Below are positions 23,143-31,387 of a stretch of DNA of 32,151 nt, piece by piece. Each line of letters starts with the position of its first letter. Position 1 is the stretch's first letter. Location of the stretch: positions 1-32,151 of the forward strand of contig JAUWQD010000028.1 of NCBI GenBank assembly GCA_030611265.1, in the 5' to 3' direction. The position numbers were made by a program, and so were the translations under genes. The notes under the pieces were generated by a model. The model was not told the DNA's origin, made no database searches, and saw nothing but the letters and a program-made list of their open reading frames with translations. Origin of the DNA: Methanosarcinaceae archaeon (lineage in GTDB: Archaea > Halobacteriota > Methanosarcinia > Methanosarcinales > Methanosarcinaceae).

Positions 23143-23594
23143 ATGGGTGAAAAACCTACGCTAAAGCGTGAACTTGGATTGTTTGAACTGATACTTAGTG
23201 GCATTGGAACAATCTTAGGTGCAGGAATATATGTCTTGCTTGGTAAAGCCGCAGGACTTGCCGGTGATGCCGTCTGGTTATCGTTCCTGTTCGCGTCCGT
23301 GGTTGCAGCACTTACAGGTATCAGTTACATGGAACTCACATCCATGTACCCAAAAGCCAGTGCAGAGTACATATATGTAAAAAATGCTTTTGGAAGTCGT
23401 TCCGCATTCGTTGTAGGGTTGCTGGTCATACTCGGGCTGATAATAGCGAATTCAACAGTTGCTCTTGGTTTTGCAGGATATTTCAGTGTGTTGTTCAACA
23501 CACCAATAATACCTACTGCTACTGTGTTGATCATGATATTTTCACTGGTACTCTTTATTGGCGTAAAACAATCCGTGCAGATAGTTGTGTTTAT
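23143..23594 (+). pseudogene. APC-family amino-acid permease, N-terminal part, interrupted by IS
   Basis: The first 150 codons encode the APC signature GLFELILSGIGTILGAGIYV, with KAAGLAGDAVWLSFLF, YMELTSMYPKASAEYIYVKN and further membrane helices. The frame meets an insertion sequence after VVF; in the current DNA it runs on into IS sequence and stops at 23700. Removing the IS and one TTTAT copy restores a continuous frame with the part at 25517-26339 (VVF then MTIIEVGGLL), giving about 424 residues. The family imports amino acids or amines. Substrate unknown. Confidence 0.9.
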
Positions 23595-25511
23595 CTTGAC
23601 TTTCAAAGATGTTATCAAAAACAGTACTGTGCGGCTATATAATTGTAGTCCCTATCAAAACATAAACTCTATTGCTATCGATTTGCTTAATTTCTCATGA
23701 ATTTCCCCAAATCCAACAAAGAAAACAATCGAGCTTGCATCACATCCATCTCTTCGACCATAATCTCAACTTTCCTACTAGATTTTTTCTGCACAAGAGC
23801 AAGACGAATATCCCTCAGCTCTTCCACAAGTTGTCCTAGACTCAATCCAATATGTTTGCATTTCCATGCCATATATCTATAGAAAATCATCCCAATAATG
23901 CATAAAAAAACATGTGCCCTGATATTAAAATCCGTATTATGATTGATTGGCCCGACCGGAACAAGAAGTACATCATTTAACAACTTGAAATCATCCTCAA
24001 CAAGATATTTTTGATTGTAAGTCTTTGCAATCTTCTCGGAATGCCAGTTTTTCAAATCAGTAAAAACAATCGTCTTTCCAAAACCTGCGTAGCGTATATT
24101 TTCTACATTTTCATTGATCCAGAACTTCAAAGTAGGTTTTTTCTTTCCTTTTGGTACCTCACCAACTTCATACTCAAACACTGATCTGAAATCCTTTCGT
24201 ATAATATCATTAAATTCCCTCACCACACTGTTTCGATCTCTTTCCTTTCCCCTGTTACTCTTCAATCGCCGCTCTAAATCTTCAAGTTTTAACACAATCT
24301 TTGCCTTACTATTCTCATAACTTTTCCTCTGCTTTTTACACGAAGCTTTATTGTAAAGAACAACAGTAGTAAACACAGTTCCAAAAAATTCATACTTTGT
24401 CCGGTAACCATAGATTTTATTGCTTTGTGGATTTGTATACAAATGTTTGTAATTTTCAAGCGGTATATTCAAAAGATCTTCAGCTTGATTGTGTTTTGCA
24501 GAAGCTACAATATGCATTTTAGACAATACGCCTTCAATGTTCACTTGGGAATTGTTGCCTTTATCAAAAACCAGAATCATGTCTTCAGTCGTTATTTTCA
24601 GATTGGTCAACCTTTCAGTAAGTGCACCCAACAAATCAGGGAATATCTTGGAATCGTGTTTGTTTCCTTCGTAAACTTCATGCATGAAGGGAACATTATC
24701 TTCAGACACAGCTAACCCCATACATACCTGTTTCATGTGATTTCTATACTGTTTGTTGTTCCCATTTTGTGGCAGTTCTTCCCCTTTTTTTATATAGTTG
24801 AACCAGTTTGTTTCATCGAGAAAAAGTATTTTGGGTGTTAGGCCTTTTTCGATAAGTATTTTGCACAAATCATCCTCAATTTTTTTGCTGGTTTCATGGT
24901 CTATGTATTTGTAATGGTTGAGAAAATTTTGACAAGTGAGTTTATGTGGAAATTTCCACATTAAACTCAATGAGGACTTATCAAACCACTTCTGCATAGC
25001 ATTTTCTGATAATGCTCCATCACATCGACCTATGATATTTAAGAGAAGATATTCACCAACCGACAGTCCTTCGATTTTCTTTTTGTCGGTGTGTTTGTTT
25101 ACGATATCAATGAAGTTCAATTCCTCGGATATGGATAGGAGAGCTGCTGTTTTCCCGTATTGGAATGATTTTAGTTTGATGTTAGGTAGTTCTTTTGATT
25201 TTCTCATGCATTCTATGATCGATTCTGTTGTTCCAAGATATTCTTGCCAGGTTCGTTTAATTTTTCCGTCTACCAAGTTGCGTTCAGAGGCATACCAATA
25301 AGTATGACCTTTCAGTTTTTTCTTTTCTAAAAATACCATGGCATATAATAGGGACTATACTTATATAAGTATTTTGTTATATTTCAAGTACAATATAGCC
25401 AAGATATTTAATTAAATAGTTAGGGACTAAGTATAGGGATGTGCAACGAAGGCGCATGATGTGGGTTTTTTTAAAAAATAAGATGTTTTTCAGTTATCTT
25501 TGAAAGTCAAG
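23595..25511. mobile_element. Complete IS1634-like insertion sequence, 1917 bp
   Basis: The 16-bp perfect terminal inverted repeats are CTTGACTTTCAAAGAT at 23595-23610 and its complement at 25496-25511. The flanking TTTAT occurs at 23590-23594 and 25512-25516, a 5-bp target duplication. It carries one leftward transposase gene. Intact ends, an intact transposase, a perfect duplication and an otherwise undamaged target gene point to recent insertion. The IS1634 label comes from transposase features and length. Confidence 0.92.
23687..25339 (-). CDS. IS1634-like DDE transposase
   Basis: This 550-residue transposase has no frameshift. N-terminal GHTYWYASERNLVDGKIKRT and WQEYLGT are typical of IS1634/IS4-group enzymes. 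The catalytic acids appear as D175 (ILFLDETNWF), D259 (MILVFDKGNNS) and a late Glu in TYNQKYLVEDDFKLLND. A basic, helical linker lies between the second Asp and the Glu. It starts 172 bases inside the right end of the element and stops 92 bases from the left end. Confidence 0.92.
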   Translation of the reverse strand: MVFLEKKKLKGHTYWYASERNLVDGKIKRTWQEYLGTTESIIECMRKSKELPNIKLKSFQYGKTAALLSISEELNFIDIVNKHTDKKKIEGLSVGEYLLLNIIGRCDGALSENAMQKWFDKSSLSLMWKFPHKLTCQNFLNHYKYIDHETSKKIEDDLCKILIEKGLTPKILFLDETNWFNYIKKGEELPQNGNNKQYRNHMKQVCMGLAVSEDNVPFMHEVYEGNKHDSKIFPDLLGALTERLTNLKITTEDMILVFDKGNNSQVNIEGVLSKMHIVASAKHNQAEDLLNIPLENYKHLYTNPQSNKIYGYRTKYEFFGTVFTTVVLYNKASCKKQRKSYENSKAKIVLKLEDLERRLKSNRGKERDRNSVVREFNDIIRKDFRSVFEYEVGEVPKGKKKPTLKFWINENVENIRYAGFGKTIVFTDLKNWHSEKIAKTYNQKYLVEDDFKLLNDVLLVPVGPINHNTDFNIRAHVFLCIIGMIFYRYMAWKCKHIGLSLGQLVEELRDIRLALVQKKSSRKVEIMVEEMDVMQARLFSLLDLGKFMRN

Positions 25512-25516
25512 TTTAT

Positions 25517-26339
25517 GACAATAATTGAAGTTGGCGGATTATTGCTAGTTGTCTTTGTTGGATTGCCCCATATTGGTTCTGTCAATTATTTTGATATCCG
25601 GAACATATCCGGTATTTTTGAAGCATCAACCCTCATATTTTTTGCATTCCTTGGATTTGAGGATATTGTTAAACTTTCACAGGAAACAAAGGATCCAGAG
25701 AGAAACATACCAAAAGCCCTGATCATTTCCATAATGATCACAGTTGTATTGTATATCCTTGTTGCAATATCAGCCGTAAGTATACTTGGCTACGAGGCAT
25801 TATCCACCTCATCTGCTCCATTGGCAGATGTCGCATCCGTGGCTCTTGGAAGTGATGTGTTTTTGGTAATGTCTATAGTAGCACTTTTCTCCACTGCAAA
25901 CACCAGCCTGTTGATGATGCTTGGTGGTTCGAGGATCCTTTATGGCATTGCTGAATCAGGTTCGCTACCACATGTGTTCTCACGGATTCATCCAAAAAGA
26001 CAGACTCCCTGGGCTGCGATCCTGGCAATAACATTATTTTCAATATTATTCCTGTTTATTGGAGACATCACAGTTGTTGCAAACATATCCAATTTCATGA
26101 TCTTTATCATTTTTTTCGTGGTCAACATTTCCCTGATCCGGCTGCGATATCGTGAACCTGATGTCAAACGACCGTTCAAGTCCCCAATAAACATTGGCAG
26201 GTTTGCAGTACTGCCGGCACTTGGTGCCATCTCGACGGTATTCCTTTTTTCACATTTGAGTATTGAAGTAATGATCTATGGCTCCATACTACTGATTGCT
26301 GGTGTGATCATATCACTGTTTTCAAATCACAATACGTGA
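25517..26339 (+). pseudogene. APC-family amino-acid permease, C-terminal part
   Basis: The frame continues the gene at 23143 after the IS: MTIIEVGGLLLVVFVGLPHI, then FEASTLIFFAFLGFEDIVKL, SQETKDPERNIPKALIISIM (a conserved APC loop), ILYGIAESGSLPHVFSRIHP and further helices. It has no other damage and ends normally. A start upstream inside the IS (such as 25500) could give a C-terminal fragment, but half a transporter is unlikely to work. Confidence 0.88.
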
Positions 26340-26386
26340 AGTACATTTAAGTATTGGGAATGATTACAATAATTGAGGCCAGAAAA

Positions 26387-26842
26387 ATGGAATATACAAA
26401 AGGAACAATTGGAAGAGTGTTCACAGCAAGGGTTGACCACGGGGATGACCTGCTTGCCGAACTCGAAAAACTCGCAAAGGTTGAGAAAATAGGATCAGCA
26501 ATGTTTGTCCTGCTGGGCGCTGTAGGAAAAGCGAAACTTGTGACCGGACCAAAGGAAAACTCAATCCCACCCAATCCTATGTGGACAGAATACGATGATG
26601 TGCATGAAGTCGTGGGTGTTGGAAACATCTTTTTGGAAAATGGAAATCCAAAGATACATCTTCATACTGCTGCAGGTCGTGGCGAAAATGTGAAGGTTGG
26701 ATGTATGCGTGGCGAAAGTGAAGCGTTTATGGTGCTTGAAGTGTTTATATTGGAGATTAGCGGGATATCTGCAAGCCGTGTGTTTGACAGTACCAAAGGG
26801 TTTGCGCCAATACAATTCAAAAACCGAGAAAATCTTCGCTGA
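26387..26842 (+). CDS. PPC/DUF296-domain protein
   Basis: I start at ATG 26387 (MEYTKGTIGRVFTARVDHGD), with GAGG 8 bases upstream, rather than at the in-frame ATG 33 bases earlier. The 151-residue product is a stand-alone PPC domain (also DUF296): FTARVDHGDDLLAELEKLAK, MFVLLGAVGKAKLVTGP, HEVVGVGNIFLENG and the HLHTAAGRGENVKVG metal-site region. In plants the domain is fused to AT-hooks. The prokaryotic stand-alone form is a trimer of unknown role, often suspected of binding DNA or a small molecule. Its last codons form one arm of R2 hairpin copy E. Confidence 0.82.
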   Translation: MEYTKGTIGRVFTARVDHGDDLLAELEKLAKVEKIGSAMFVLLGAVGKAKLVTGPKENSIPPNPMWTEYDDVHEVVGVGNIFLENGNPKIHLHTAAGRGENVKVGCMRGESEAFMVLEVFILEISGISASRVFDSTKGFAPIQFKNRENLR

Positions 26843-26888
26843 CACTCAGATTAACTCGAACTATATAATTCTATAAATTATATACTAT
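26825..26888 (-). repeat. Repeat R2, copy E, overlapping the DUF296 stop
   Basis: On the minus strand an AT palindrome (about 26861-26888) precedes a hairpin at 26825-26858: outer stem CGAG:CTCG, TT/TT mismatches, inner stem AATCT:AGATT, GA/GA flanks and a divergent loop. The inner stem differs again from other copies yet still pairs. One arm lies inside the DUF296 coding end, the other after its stop. Confidence 0.65.
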
Positions 26889-26934
26889 AAAAAAAGTAAG
26901 CAAGATAGTACACAGGATTTTCAAATAATGGCGA

Positions 26935-27312
26935 TTATCCCGACCGCAGTTCACGAAGCTGACTGATACTATCCATTACCTCTTTGTTCTTTTGCAGAAT
27001 TTCAGATTCGAATGTTTCTATAATAGTGCCCAGGGGGACATTTAGTTTGTAGTACTTTGTGGGTCGCCCTTTCCCATTTGTTTTTTTCGCATTCCGTTCA
27101 ATGATCCAGCCTCTTTCCCGAAGTGGGCGCATGGCTACACTAACTTCAGGTTGCCTTAAACCCGATGACCTTTCAATAGTTTGTGATGTTAGCTCTTCAC
27201 CGCATAGAAGACAAGCAATGGATATCGATTCTGTCCGTGGAACTTTTAGACTCTGAAGTAGTTCTATAATTTCATACTCCGCATCACCCAATAGTTTGAC
27301 ATTATCTACCAT
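26935..27312 (-). CDS. Winged-helix transcriptional regulator (TrmB/MarR-like)
   Basis: This 125-residue protein has an N-terminal winged helix (YEIIELLQSLKVPRTESISI, TSQTIERSSGLRQPEVSVAM, then RPLRERGWIIERNAKKTNGK with GRPTKYYKL as the wing) and a C-terminal helix probably forming a coiled-coil dimer (IIETFESEILQKNKEVMDSI). It resembles a predicted-regulator family of methanogens that keeps a single HTH. No ligand-binding domain is present and the target is unknown. It stands alone, convergent with DUF296 and divergent from enolase across a 176-base gap, so one of those promoters may be its target. Confidence 0.75.
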   Translation of the reverse strand: MVDNVKLLGDAEYEIIELLQSLKVPRTESISIACLLCGEELTSQTIERSSGLRQPEVSVAMRPLRERGWIIERNAKKTNGKGRPTKYYKLNVPLGTIIETFESEILQKNKEVMDSISQLRELRSG

Positions 27313-27432
27313 ACTTATACAATATTACGTGTGTGTTTATATAATTTACGTAGATATAAAAGTACTTTTCTCACCCATTGTTTAGTATGATCTTTTATAA
27401 TTTCAACTCAAATCCACACGACAAACGGTAAC

Positions 27433-27482
27433 GATATATACGTTTGCCTCACTATTATATGTTATAATTATTCAGAAGGTGA
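27433..27482 (+). promoter_or_regulatory. Enolase promoter and ribosome site
   Basis: GATATATAC (27433-27441) is a strong TATA box about 50 bases before the ATG, and AAGGTGA (27476-27482) is a good ribosome site. A leader of about 25 bases is expected. Confidence 0.55.
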
Positions 27483-27488
27483 AACAAG

Positions 27489-28763
27489 ATGGCATACATT
27501 GGAAAAGATGACAAGTACAATATCAAAAAGGTACACGCACGGGAAATATTAGATTCCCGTGGAAATCCTACAGTTGAAGTTGATGTGTATACTGATAGTG
27601 GATTTGGAAGGGCAAGTGTACCATCTGGTGCATCTACCGGTACAAATGAAGCACTTGAGCTTCGTGACAAGGAAGAGCGATACAATGGCAAGGGCGTACT
27701 GGACGCTGTTGATAACGTAAATAAGGCAATTGGAAATGAAATTATTGGAATGGATGTGCGAAGCCAGCGAAAAATCGATAATTTGATGATCGAGCTGGAT
27801 GGTACAGATAACAAGGCAGGTCTTGGTGCCAATGCCATTCTAGGTGTTTCAATGGCCATGGCAAAGGCAGCAGCAGATTCACTTAATATGCCACTGTTCC
27901 GCTATTTCGGAGGTTCTAATGCTTATACATTGCCGGTTCCTACAATGAACGTACTGAACGGCGGACAGCATGCAGGAAATGACCTCTCGATCCAGGAATT
28001 TATGATCCAGCCAAAGGGTGCTGATACATTTGCAAAGGCATTGCAGATGGGCACTGAGACATACCATGCGCTTGGAAAGGTTTTGGAGGCAAAATACGGA
28101 GCATCTGCGACCAATGTGGGATATGAGGGCGGTTATGCACCTCCTCTTGCCATGACAGCCGATGCGCTTGATGCACTTGTGAGTGCCATTGATGAGGCAG
28201 GATATTCCGAAACTGAAGTGACTATCGGTATGGATGCTGCGGCTTCTGAGTTCTTTGATGGTACGCATTATTCGATCGACGGGAAAATGTTGACTCCGGG
28301 TGAATTTGTAGATTACTACATTGAACTGGTGGACACATATCCGATCGTATTGATCGAAGACCCATTCCATGAGGAGTCATTTGAGGATTTTGCAGCACTT
28401 ACCGGTGAACTCTGGGATACGATCATCATAGGAGACGACCTGTTTGTGACCAATGTCGAGAGACTCGGTAAGGGTATTGAGATGAACGCTGCAAATGCTT
28501 TGCTTTTGAAAGTGAACCAGATCGGTACAATTTCTGAAGCGTTCGATGCTGCGAATATGGCATCCCGCAATGGGTACAATGTTGTAGTGAGCCATCGCTC
28601 GGCAGAGACCGAAGATGATACCATTGCCGACATTTCTGTGGCAATTGGTGCTGACCTTATCAAGACAGGCGCACCTGCACGAAGTGAGCGCACGGCAAAA
28701 TATAACCAGTTGCTCAGGATTGAAGAAGATCTCGGTGACGCTGCACAGTATATGCAGCTTTGA
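27489..28763 (+). CDS. eno: Enolase (phosphopyruvate hydratase)
   Basis: Interconverts 2-phosphoglycerate and phosphoenolpyruvate in glycolysis and gluconeogenesis, with Mg2+. The 424 residues show HAREILDSRGNPTVEVDVYT, PSGASTGTNEALELRD, NGGQHAGNDLSIQEFMI, TIGMDAAASEFFDG with a metal Asp, PIVLIEDPFHEESFEDF with a metal Glu, IIGDDLFVTN with a metal Asp, LLLKVNQIGTISEAFDAA with the catalytic Lys, and VVSHRSAETEDDTIADI. Length and motifs are normal. T-rich stretches and an R2-related palindrome follow the stop. Confidence 0.97.
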   Translation: MAYIGKDDKYNIKKVHAREILDSRGNPTVEVDVYTDSGFGRASVPSGASTGTNEALELRDKEERYNGKGVLDAVDNVNKAIGNEIIGMDVRSQRKIDNLMIELDGTDNKAGLGANAILGVSMAMAKAAADSLNMPLFRYFGGSNAYTLPVPTMNVLNGGQHAGNDLSIQEFMIQPKGADTFAKALQMGTETYHALGKVLEAKYGASATNVGYEGGYAPPLAMTADALDALVSAIDEAGYSETEVTIGMDAAASEFFDGTHYSIDGKMLTPGEFVDYYIELVDTYPIVLIEDPFHEESFEDFAALTGELWDTIIIGDDLFVTNVERLGKGIEMNAANALLLKVNQIGTISEAFDAANMASRNGYNVVVSHRSAETEDDTIADISVAIGADLIKTGAPARSERTAKYNQLLRIEEDLGDAAQYMQL

Positions 28764-28800
28764 TCTTCTCGCTTCTTCTTTTTTTATCTTACTTTTTTAT

Positions 28801-28850
28801 TGTATATAATTTATAGAATTATATACTACGAGAAAACAATTACTTCGTAT
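28801..28850 (-). repeat. Repeat R2-related palindrome, copy F (degenerate)
   Basis: The AT palindrome is almost identical to those of copies B1 and E and sits about 40 bases after the enolase stop. Next to it TACGA (28828-28832) and TCGTA (28845-28849) can pair, and TACGAGAAAA recalls one arm of the standard hairpin, but the inner stem is lost. The rest of 28764-28969 holds T-runs and a small GCCGC:GCGGC hairpin near 28890-28901, with no gene. Confidence 0.45.
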
Positions 28851-28969
28851 TATATATGCCTGCAATTTATTGGTGACGGAGAAACGCGCCGCCTGCGGCA
28901 GGTAGATTCATTGACTTCAAGACTATTACAACATGTTTAACTTATTATATCTGTTTCACGGTGTAAATT

Positions 28970-29662
28970 ATGAACCATGATTCCAATTTCAATGACATCA
29001 TTAAAAAACTGAAAGATGTATCCAACCCGGATGCTGTGGAGGGTATGGCAAGATTTGGCATTACTCCTGAAAATACATTTGGCGTGTCAATACCAAACCT
29101 GCGAAATATCGCAAAGGAAACCAAAAAGAATCACGCTCTTGCACAACAACTCTGGAAATCCGGTTTTCGTGAGACTATGATACTTGCGAGCATGGTTGAT
29201 GAGCCAGAGATGGTCACAGACGAGCAGATGGAAAAATGGGTTCTGGATTTTGATTATTGGGAGATTTGCGACCAGTGCTGCATGAACCTGTTTGAGAAGA
29301 CCGGTTTTGCGTATGAAAAGGCGATTGAGTGGAGTTTGAGGGACGAGCAGTTCGTAAAACGTGCCGGGTTCGTGCTTATGGCGCGGCTGGCTGTGAGTGA
29401 CAAAAAGGCTGATGACAGCCGGTTTGAACAATTCTTCCCGATGATGCTACGCGAGGCAGATGACGAGAGAAACTTTGTGAAGAAGGCTGTCAACTGGGCA
29501 CTGAGGCAGATCGGGAAGCGGAATCTTGCTTTGAATGTGAAGGCGATTGAGACTGCGAAGGTGATGCAGGGGATCGATTCAAAGAGTGCGAGGTGGATCG
29601 CTTCGGATGCTATTCGTGAGTTGAGTGGCGAGGCTGTTCAAAAGAGGTTGAGAAAGAAGTAA
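28970..29662 (+). CDS. AlkD-like DNA alkylation repair protein (HEAT repeats)
   Basis: This 230-residue all-helical protein fits the DNA-alkylation-repair family: FGVSIPNLRNIAKETKKNHA near the N-terminus, LWKSGFRETMILASMVDEPE, MEKWVLDFDYWEICDQCCMN (a conserved W-D/E stretch near the active site), FVKRAGFVLMARLAVSDKKA, and FVKKAVNWALRQIGKRN. AlkD glycosylases remove positively charged alkylated bases. Many distant members, including this type with a WE.CD stretch, are untested. It is monocistronic, with a weak GGTGT site before the ATG. Confidence 0.85.
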   Translation: MNHDSNFNDIIKKLKDVSNPDAVEGMARFGITPENTFGVSIPNLRNIAKETKKNHALAQQLWKSGFRETMILASMVDEPEMVTDEQMEKWVLDFDYWEICDQCCMNLFEKTGFAYEKAIEWSLRDEQFVKRAGFVLMARLAVSDKKADDSRFEQFFPMMLREADDERNFVKKAVNWALRQIGKRNLALNVKAIETAKVMQGIDSKSARWIASDAIRELSGEAVQKRLRKK

Positions 29663-29697
29663 AATTCGCTTCTGGCGTAAATTGTGTGTTGTTACGG

Positions 29698-29859
29698 TCA
29701 GAAGTGCAGTTTGTGAAGCAGTTTTGATACCTTGCCGGACAGGCGGTATCTTATCTCGATCAATATGATCAGCAATACCATCGCGATTATGAAATACCAC
29801 ATGAAATCAAGTGTGGCATAAGCGATATCATATTGTTCCGGTGTGAGTGATACGCTCAT
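29698..29859 (-). CDS. Small single-pass membrane protein, 53 residues
   Basis: The leftward frame reads MSVSLTPEQYDIAYATLDFM, WYFIIAMVLLIILIEIRY, then RLSGKVSKLLHKLHF. It has an acidic/neutral N-terminus, one strong transmembrane segment and a basic tail, which predicts the C-terminus inside the cell. Such a clean topology in a random frame is unlikely. No Shine-Dalgarno site is evident, so it would be leaderless or weakly translated. Family not recognised. Confidence 0.5.
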   Translation of the reverse strand: MSVSLTPEQYDIAYATLDFMWYFIIAMVLLIILIEIRYRLSGKVSKLLHKLHF

Positions 29860-29938
29860 AGTCTATTATTTTGTGGTTGATGGTATAACAATTTGTTGGA
29901 TGCAGGATATTAGCATTAGCTAAAAAGTTGTGGAACTG

Positions 29939-30061
29939 ATGGAACCGAAAATAATAAAAAGTCTCGTGTCTTTGATTATGTTTTTTGAGATCAGTTTGCT
30001 CATTGTACGCATTAAGGATGAAAGCGGCAAACAGAAAAAGGATAAAATCAATTCTTTGTAA
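29939..30061 (+). CDS. Possible small membrane protein, 40 residues
   Basis: This frame reads MEPKIIKSLVSLIMFFEISL then LIVRIKDESGKQKKDKINSL: one hydrophobic helix and a basic, polar tail. It is close to the next gene on the same strand. There is no convincing ribosome site, and at 40 residues the frame alone is weak evidence. Confidence 0.3.
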   Translation: MEPKIIKSLVSLIMFFEISLLIVRIKDESGKQKKDKINSL

Positions 30062-30122
30062 GTGGTAGATGATTATTTAAGTTGAAATGTTATTTGTAGC
30101 CTCATAGTCAAATAATGAGAGA

Positions 30123-30980
30123 ATGAGATACATGAAAAGAAGATACTTTATGATGCTCTTGATTATTGTAGTGGTCGTAGCAATTGCAGTAAGTGGTTGC
30201 ACGGAAAATAGTGAAGAAAGCGTAGACCACCCAACCAATATTGTAGAACTGGATATGCCCAGACTGGATGTACTCAGTGATGATCATTCGGATGATGGTA
30301 TTGAAGCGGTTTTAAATGTTTGTGTTGAATGTCATCCAAAACCTGTCAACGCAATAAAGGAATCCGGAGGATTGCACTCACAGAAAAACTGTTATTTCTG
30401 CCATGTTCAACACGGCTACATTCCAACGTGTTTGGATTGTCATGGTTTATTCCATGGAAATGCAGTTGTCAATTGTGCACAGTGCCATACTGATCCACAT
30501 GCACCAAAAAATATTACATTCACAGTAGAAACCGGAAATTATGCATGCAGTATGTGTCATATAGATGAATTTACCATATTGGATATGAATCCTACAAAAC
30601 ACAGTGGACTTGATTGTTCAAGTTGTCACACAAAACATGGGCTTATTCCTGAATGTACAAATTGCCACAGACCTCATGATGATACTATGACAGAAGATGA
30701 TTGTGATGACTGCCACAAGACCGGGCACATGCCAACGAAGATTATATACTCGACAACGACACCAAAAAGCATGTGTTCAGGATGTCACGCTGATGCCATC
30801 AATATGATTGATAATAGTGGCACCAAACATTCTGAACTGCTGTGTACCCAGTGTCATCCACAACACGGTCAGATTCCAGCATGCTCATCTTGCCATGCAA
30901 CACCACATGGTTCGGCAATAACAGATTGCGGTGTGAAATGCCACCTATCAGGCCATGATGTGTGGAAACGGCTTGAGTGA
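30123..30980 (+). CDS. Dodecahaem c-type cytochrome lipoprotein
   Basis: The 285 residues start with a signal peptide and lipobox (AIAVSGC; lipidated C26), so the protein is anchored outside the cytoplasmic membrane. I count 11 CXXCH sites (C67, 90, 103, 118, 142, 165, 178, 194, 218, 241, 254) and one CX3CH (C269, CGVKCH): 12 haems if all are filled. They form three tandem tetrahaem modules (about 67-126, 142-203, 218-278), each a lone site followed by CxxCHxxHGxIPxCxxCH and a fourth site. Extra His residues suit bis-His ligation. A role in extracellular or envelope electron transfer is inferred. Haem attachment needs Ccm, and a split ccmF is in the window. An ATG three codons later (30132) is an alternative start. 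Confidence 0.93.
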   Translation: MRYMKRRYFMMLLIIVVVVAIAVSGCTENSEESVDHPTNIVELDMPRLDVLSDDHSDDGIEAVLNVCVECHPKPVNAIKESGGLHSQKNCYFCHVQHGYIPTCLDCHGLFHGNAVVNCAQCHTDPHAPKNITFTVETGNYACSMCHIDEFTILDMNPTKHSGLDCSSCHTKHGLIPECTNCHRPHDDTMTEDDCDDCHKTGHMPTKIIYSTTTPKSMCSGCHADAINMIDNSGTKHSELLCTQCHPQHGQIPACSSCHATPHGSAITDCGVKCHLSGHDVWKRLE

Positions 30981-30988
30981 TTTGGAAT

Positions 30989-31019
30989 GTGGTGATTTTA
31001 ATATTCACCACCTTTTTTT
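30989..31019 (+). terminator. Hairpin plus T-run after the cytochrome gene
   Basis: GTGGTGA (30989-30995) pairs with TCACCAC (31005-31011) around an AT-rich loop, followed by seven Ts (31013-31019). It lies 8 bases after the stop codon. Confidence 0.7.
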
Positions 31020-31050
31020 CTTTGTTTCACTTATTGTACAAAACAATAAT

Positions 31051-31155
31051 GTGGAAAAAGTCACAAAGTTCTTAAAGCAATATTCAGCGCTCTATCATAT
31101 TCGTGTGGTGGAACTCACAAAGAATGATTGCGGTGCGATGGGATTGCAGGTTTGA
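31051..31155 (+). pseudogene. Short unidentified coding remnant
   Basis: A 34-residue frame from a GTG reads VEKVTKFLKQYSALYHIRVV then ELTKNDCGAMGLQV. Its alternation of charged and hydrophobic residues looks protein-like, and the frame is open for some distance upstream towards the terminator. It may be the last part of a lost gene. I cannot assign a family, and it may be chance. Confidence 0.25.
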
Positions 31156-31230
31156 TAATTTTGTCCCAAGGCCACTGCAGAGGGTCGTTATTTTTCTATG
31201 CGGTTTTCCGAATCGTCCAGAAAATAATAA

Positions 31231-31387
31231 AAAATCGGATCTCCTCAACATTGAGTGGGTCAGTATTAGACGGGATCAATAGGATTTACAAAATGAGGCA
31301 AGCCACTTGTATCCTGTTCATCCGGTCCATTAATTCAGGTAATGTGATTGCATATCTGGCGATATATCCTGGATAGTGATGTGTCGA
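31231..31387 (-). repeat. Dispersed repeat R1, copy 4 (long form), next to the intron
   Basis: Read on the minus strand it begins ACATCACTATCCAGGATATA and continues to GGATGAACAGGATACAAGTG, then a tail shared with copy 3 (GTAAATCCT, GATCCCGTC, CTCAATRTTGARGAGATC). In frame it gives [11 protein letters not shown], then after a one-base shift GPDEQDTSGLPHFVNPIDPV and a stop. The group II intron ends at, or within a few bases of, its left border. Confidence 0.65.

Larger units (their letters stand above)
29663..30122. other. Intergenic region with two possible small membrane-protein genes
   Basis: The gap between the AlkD-like gene and the cytochrome holds a leftward 53-codon frame and a rightward 40-codon frame, both with a hydrophobic segment. 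No other gene, repeat or clear terminator was seen. Confidence 0.4.

Noticed and set aside
27879-28370. Leftward 163-codon open frame
   Set aside because: Shadow of enolase, which is complete and fully motif-supported.
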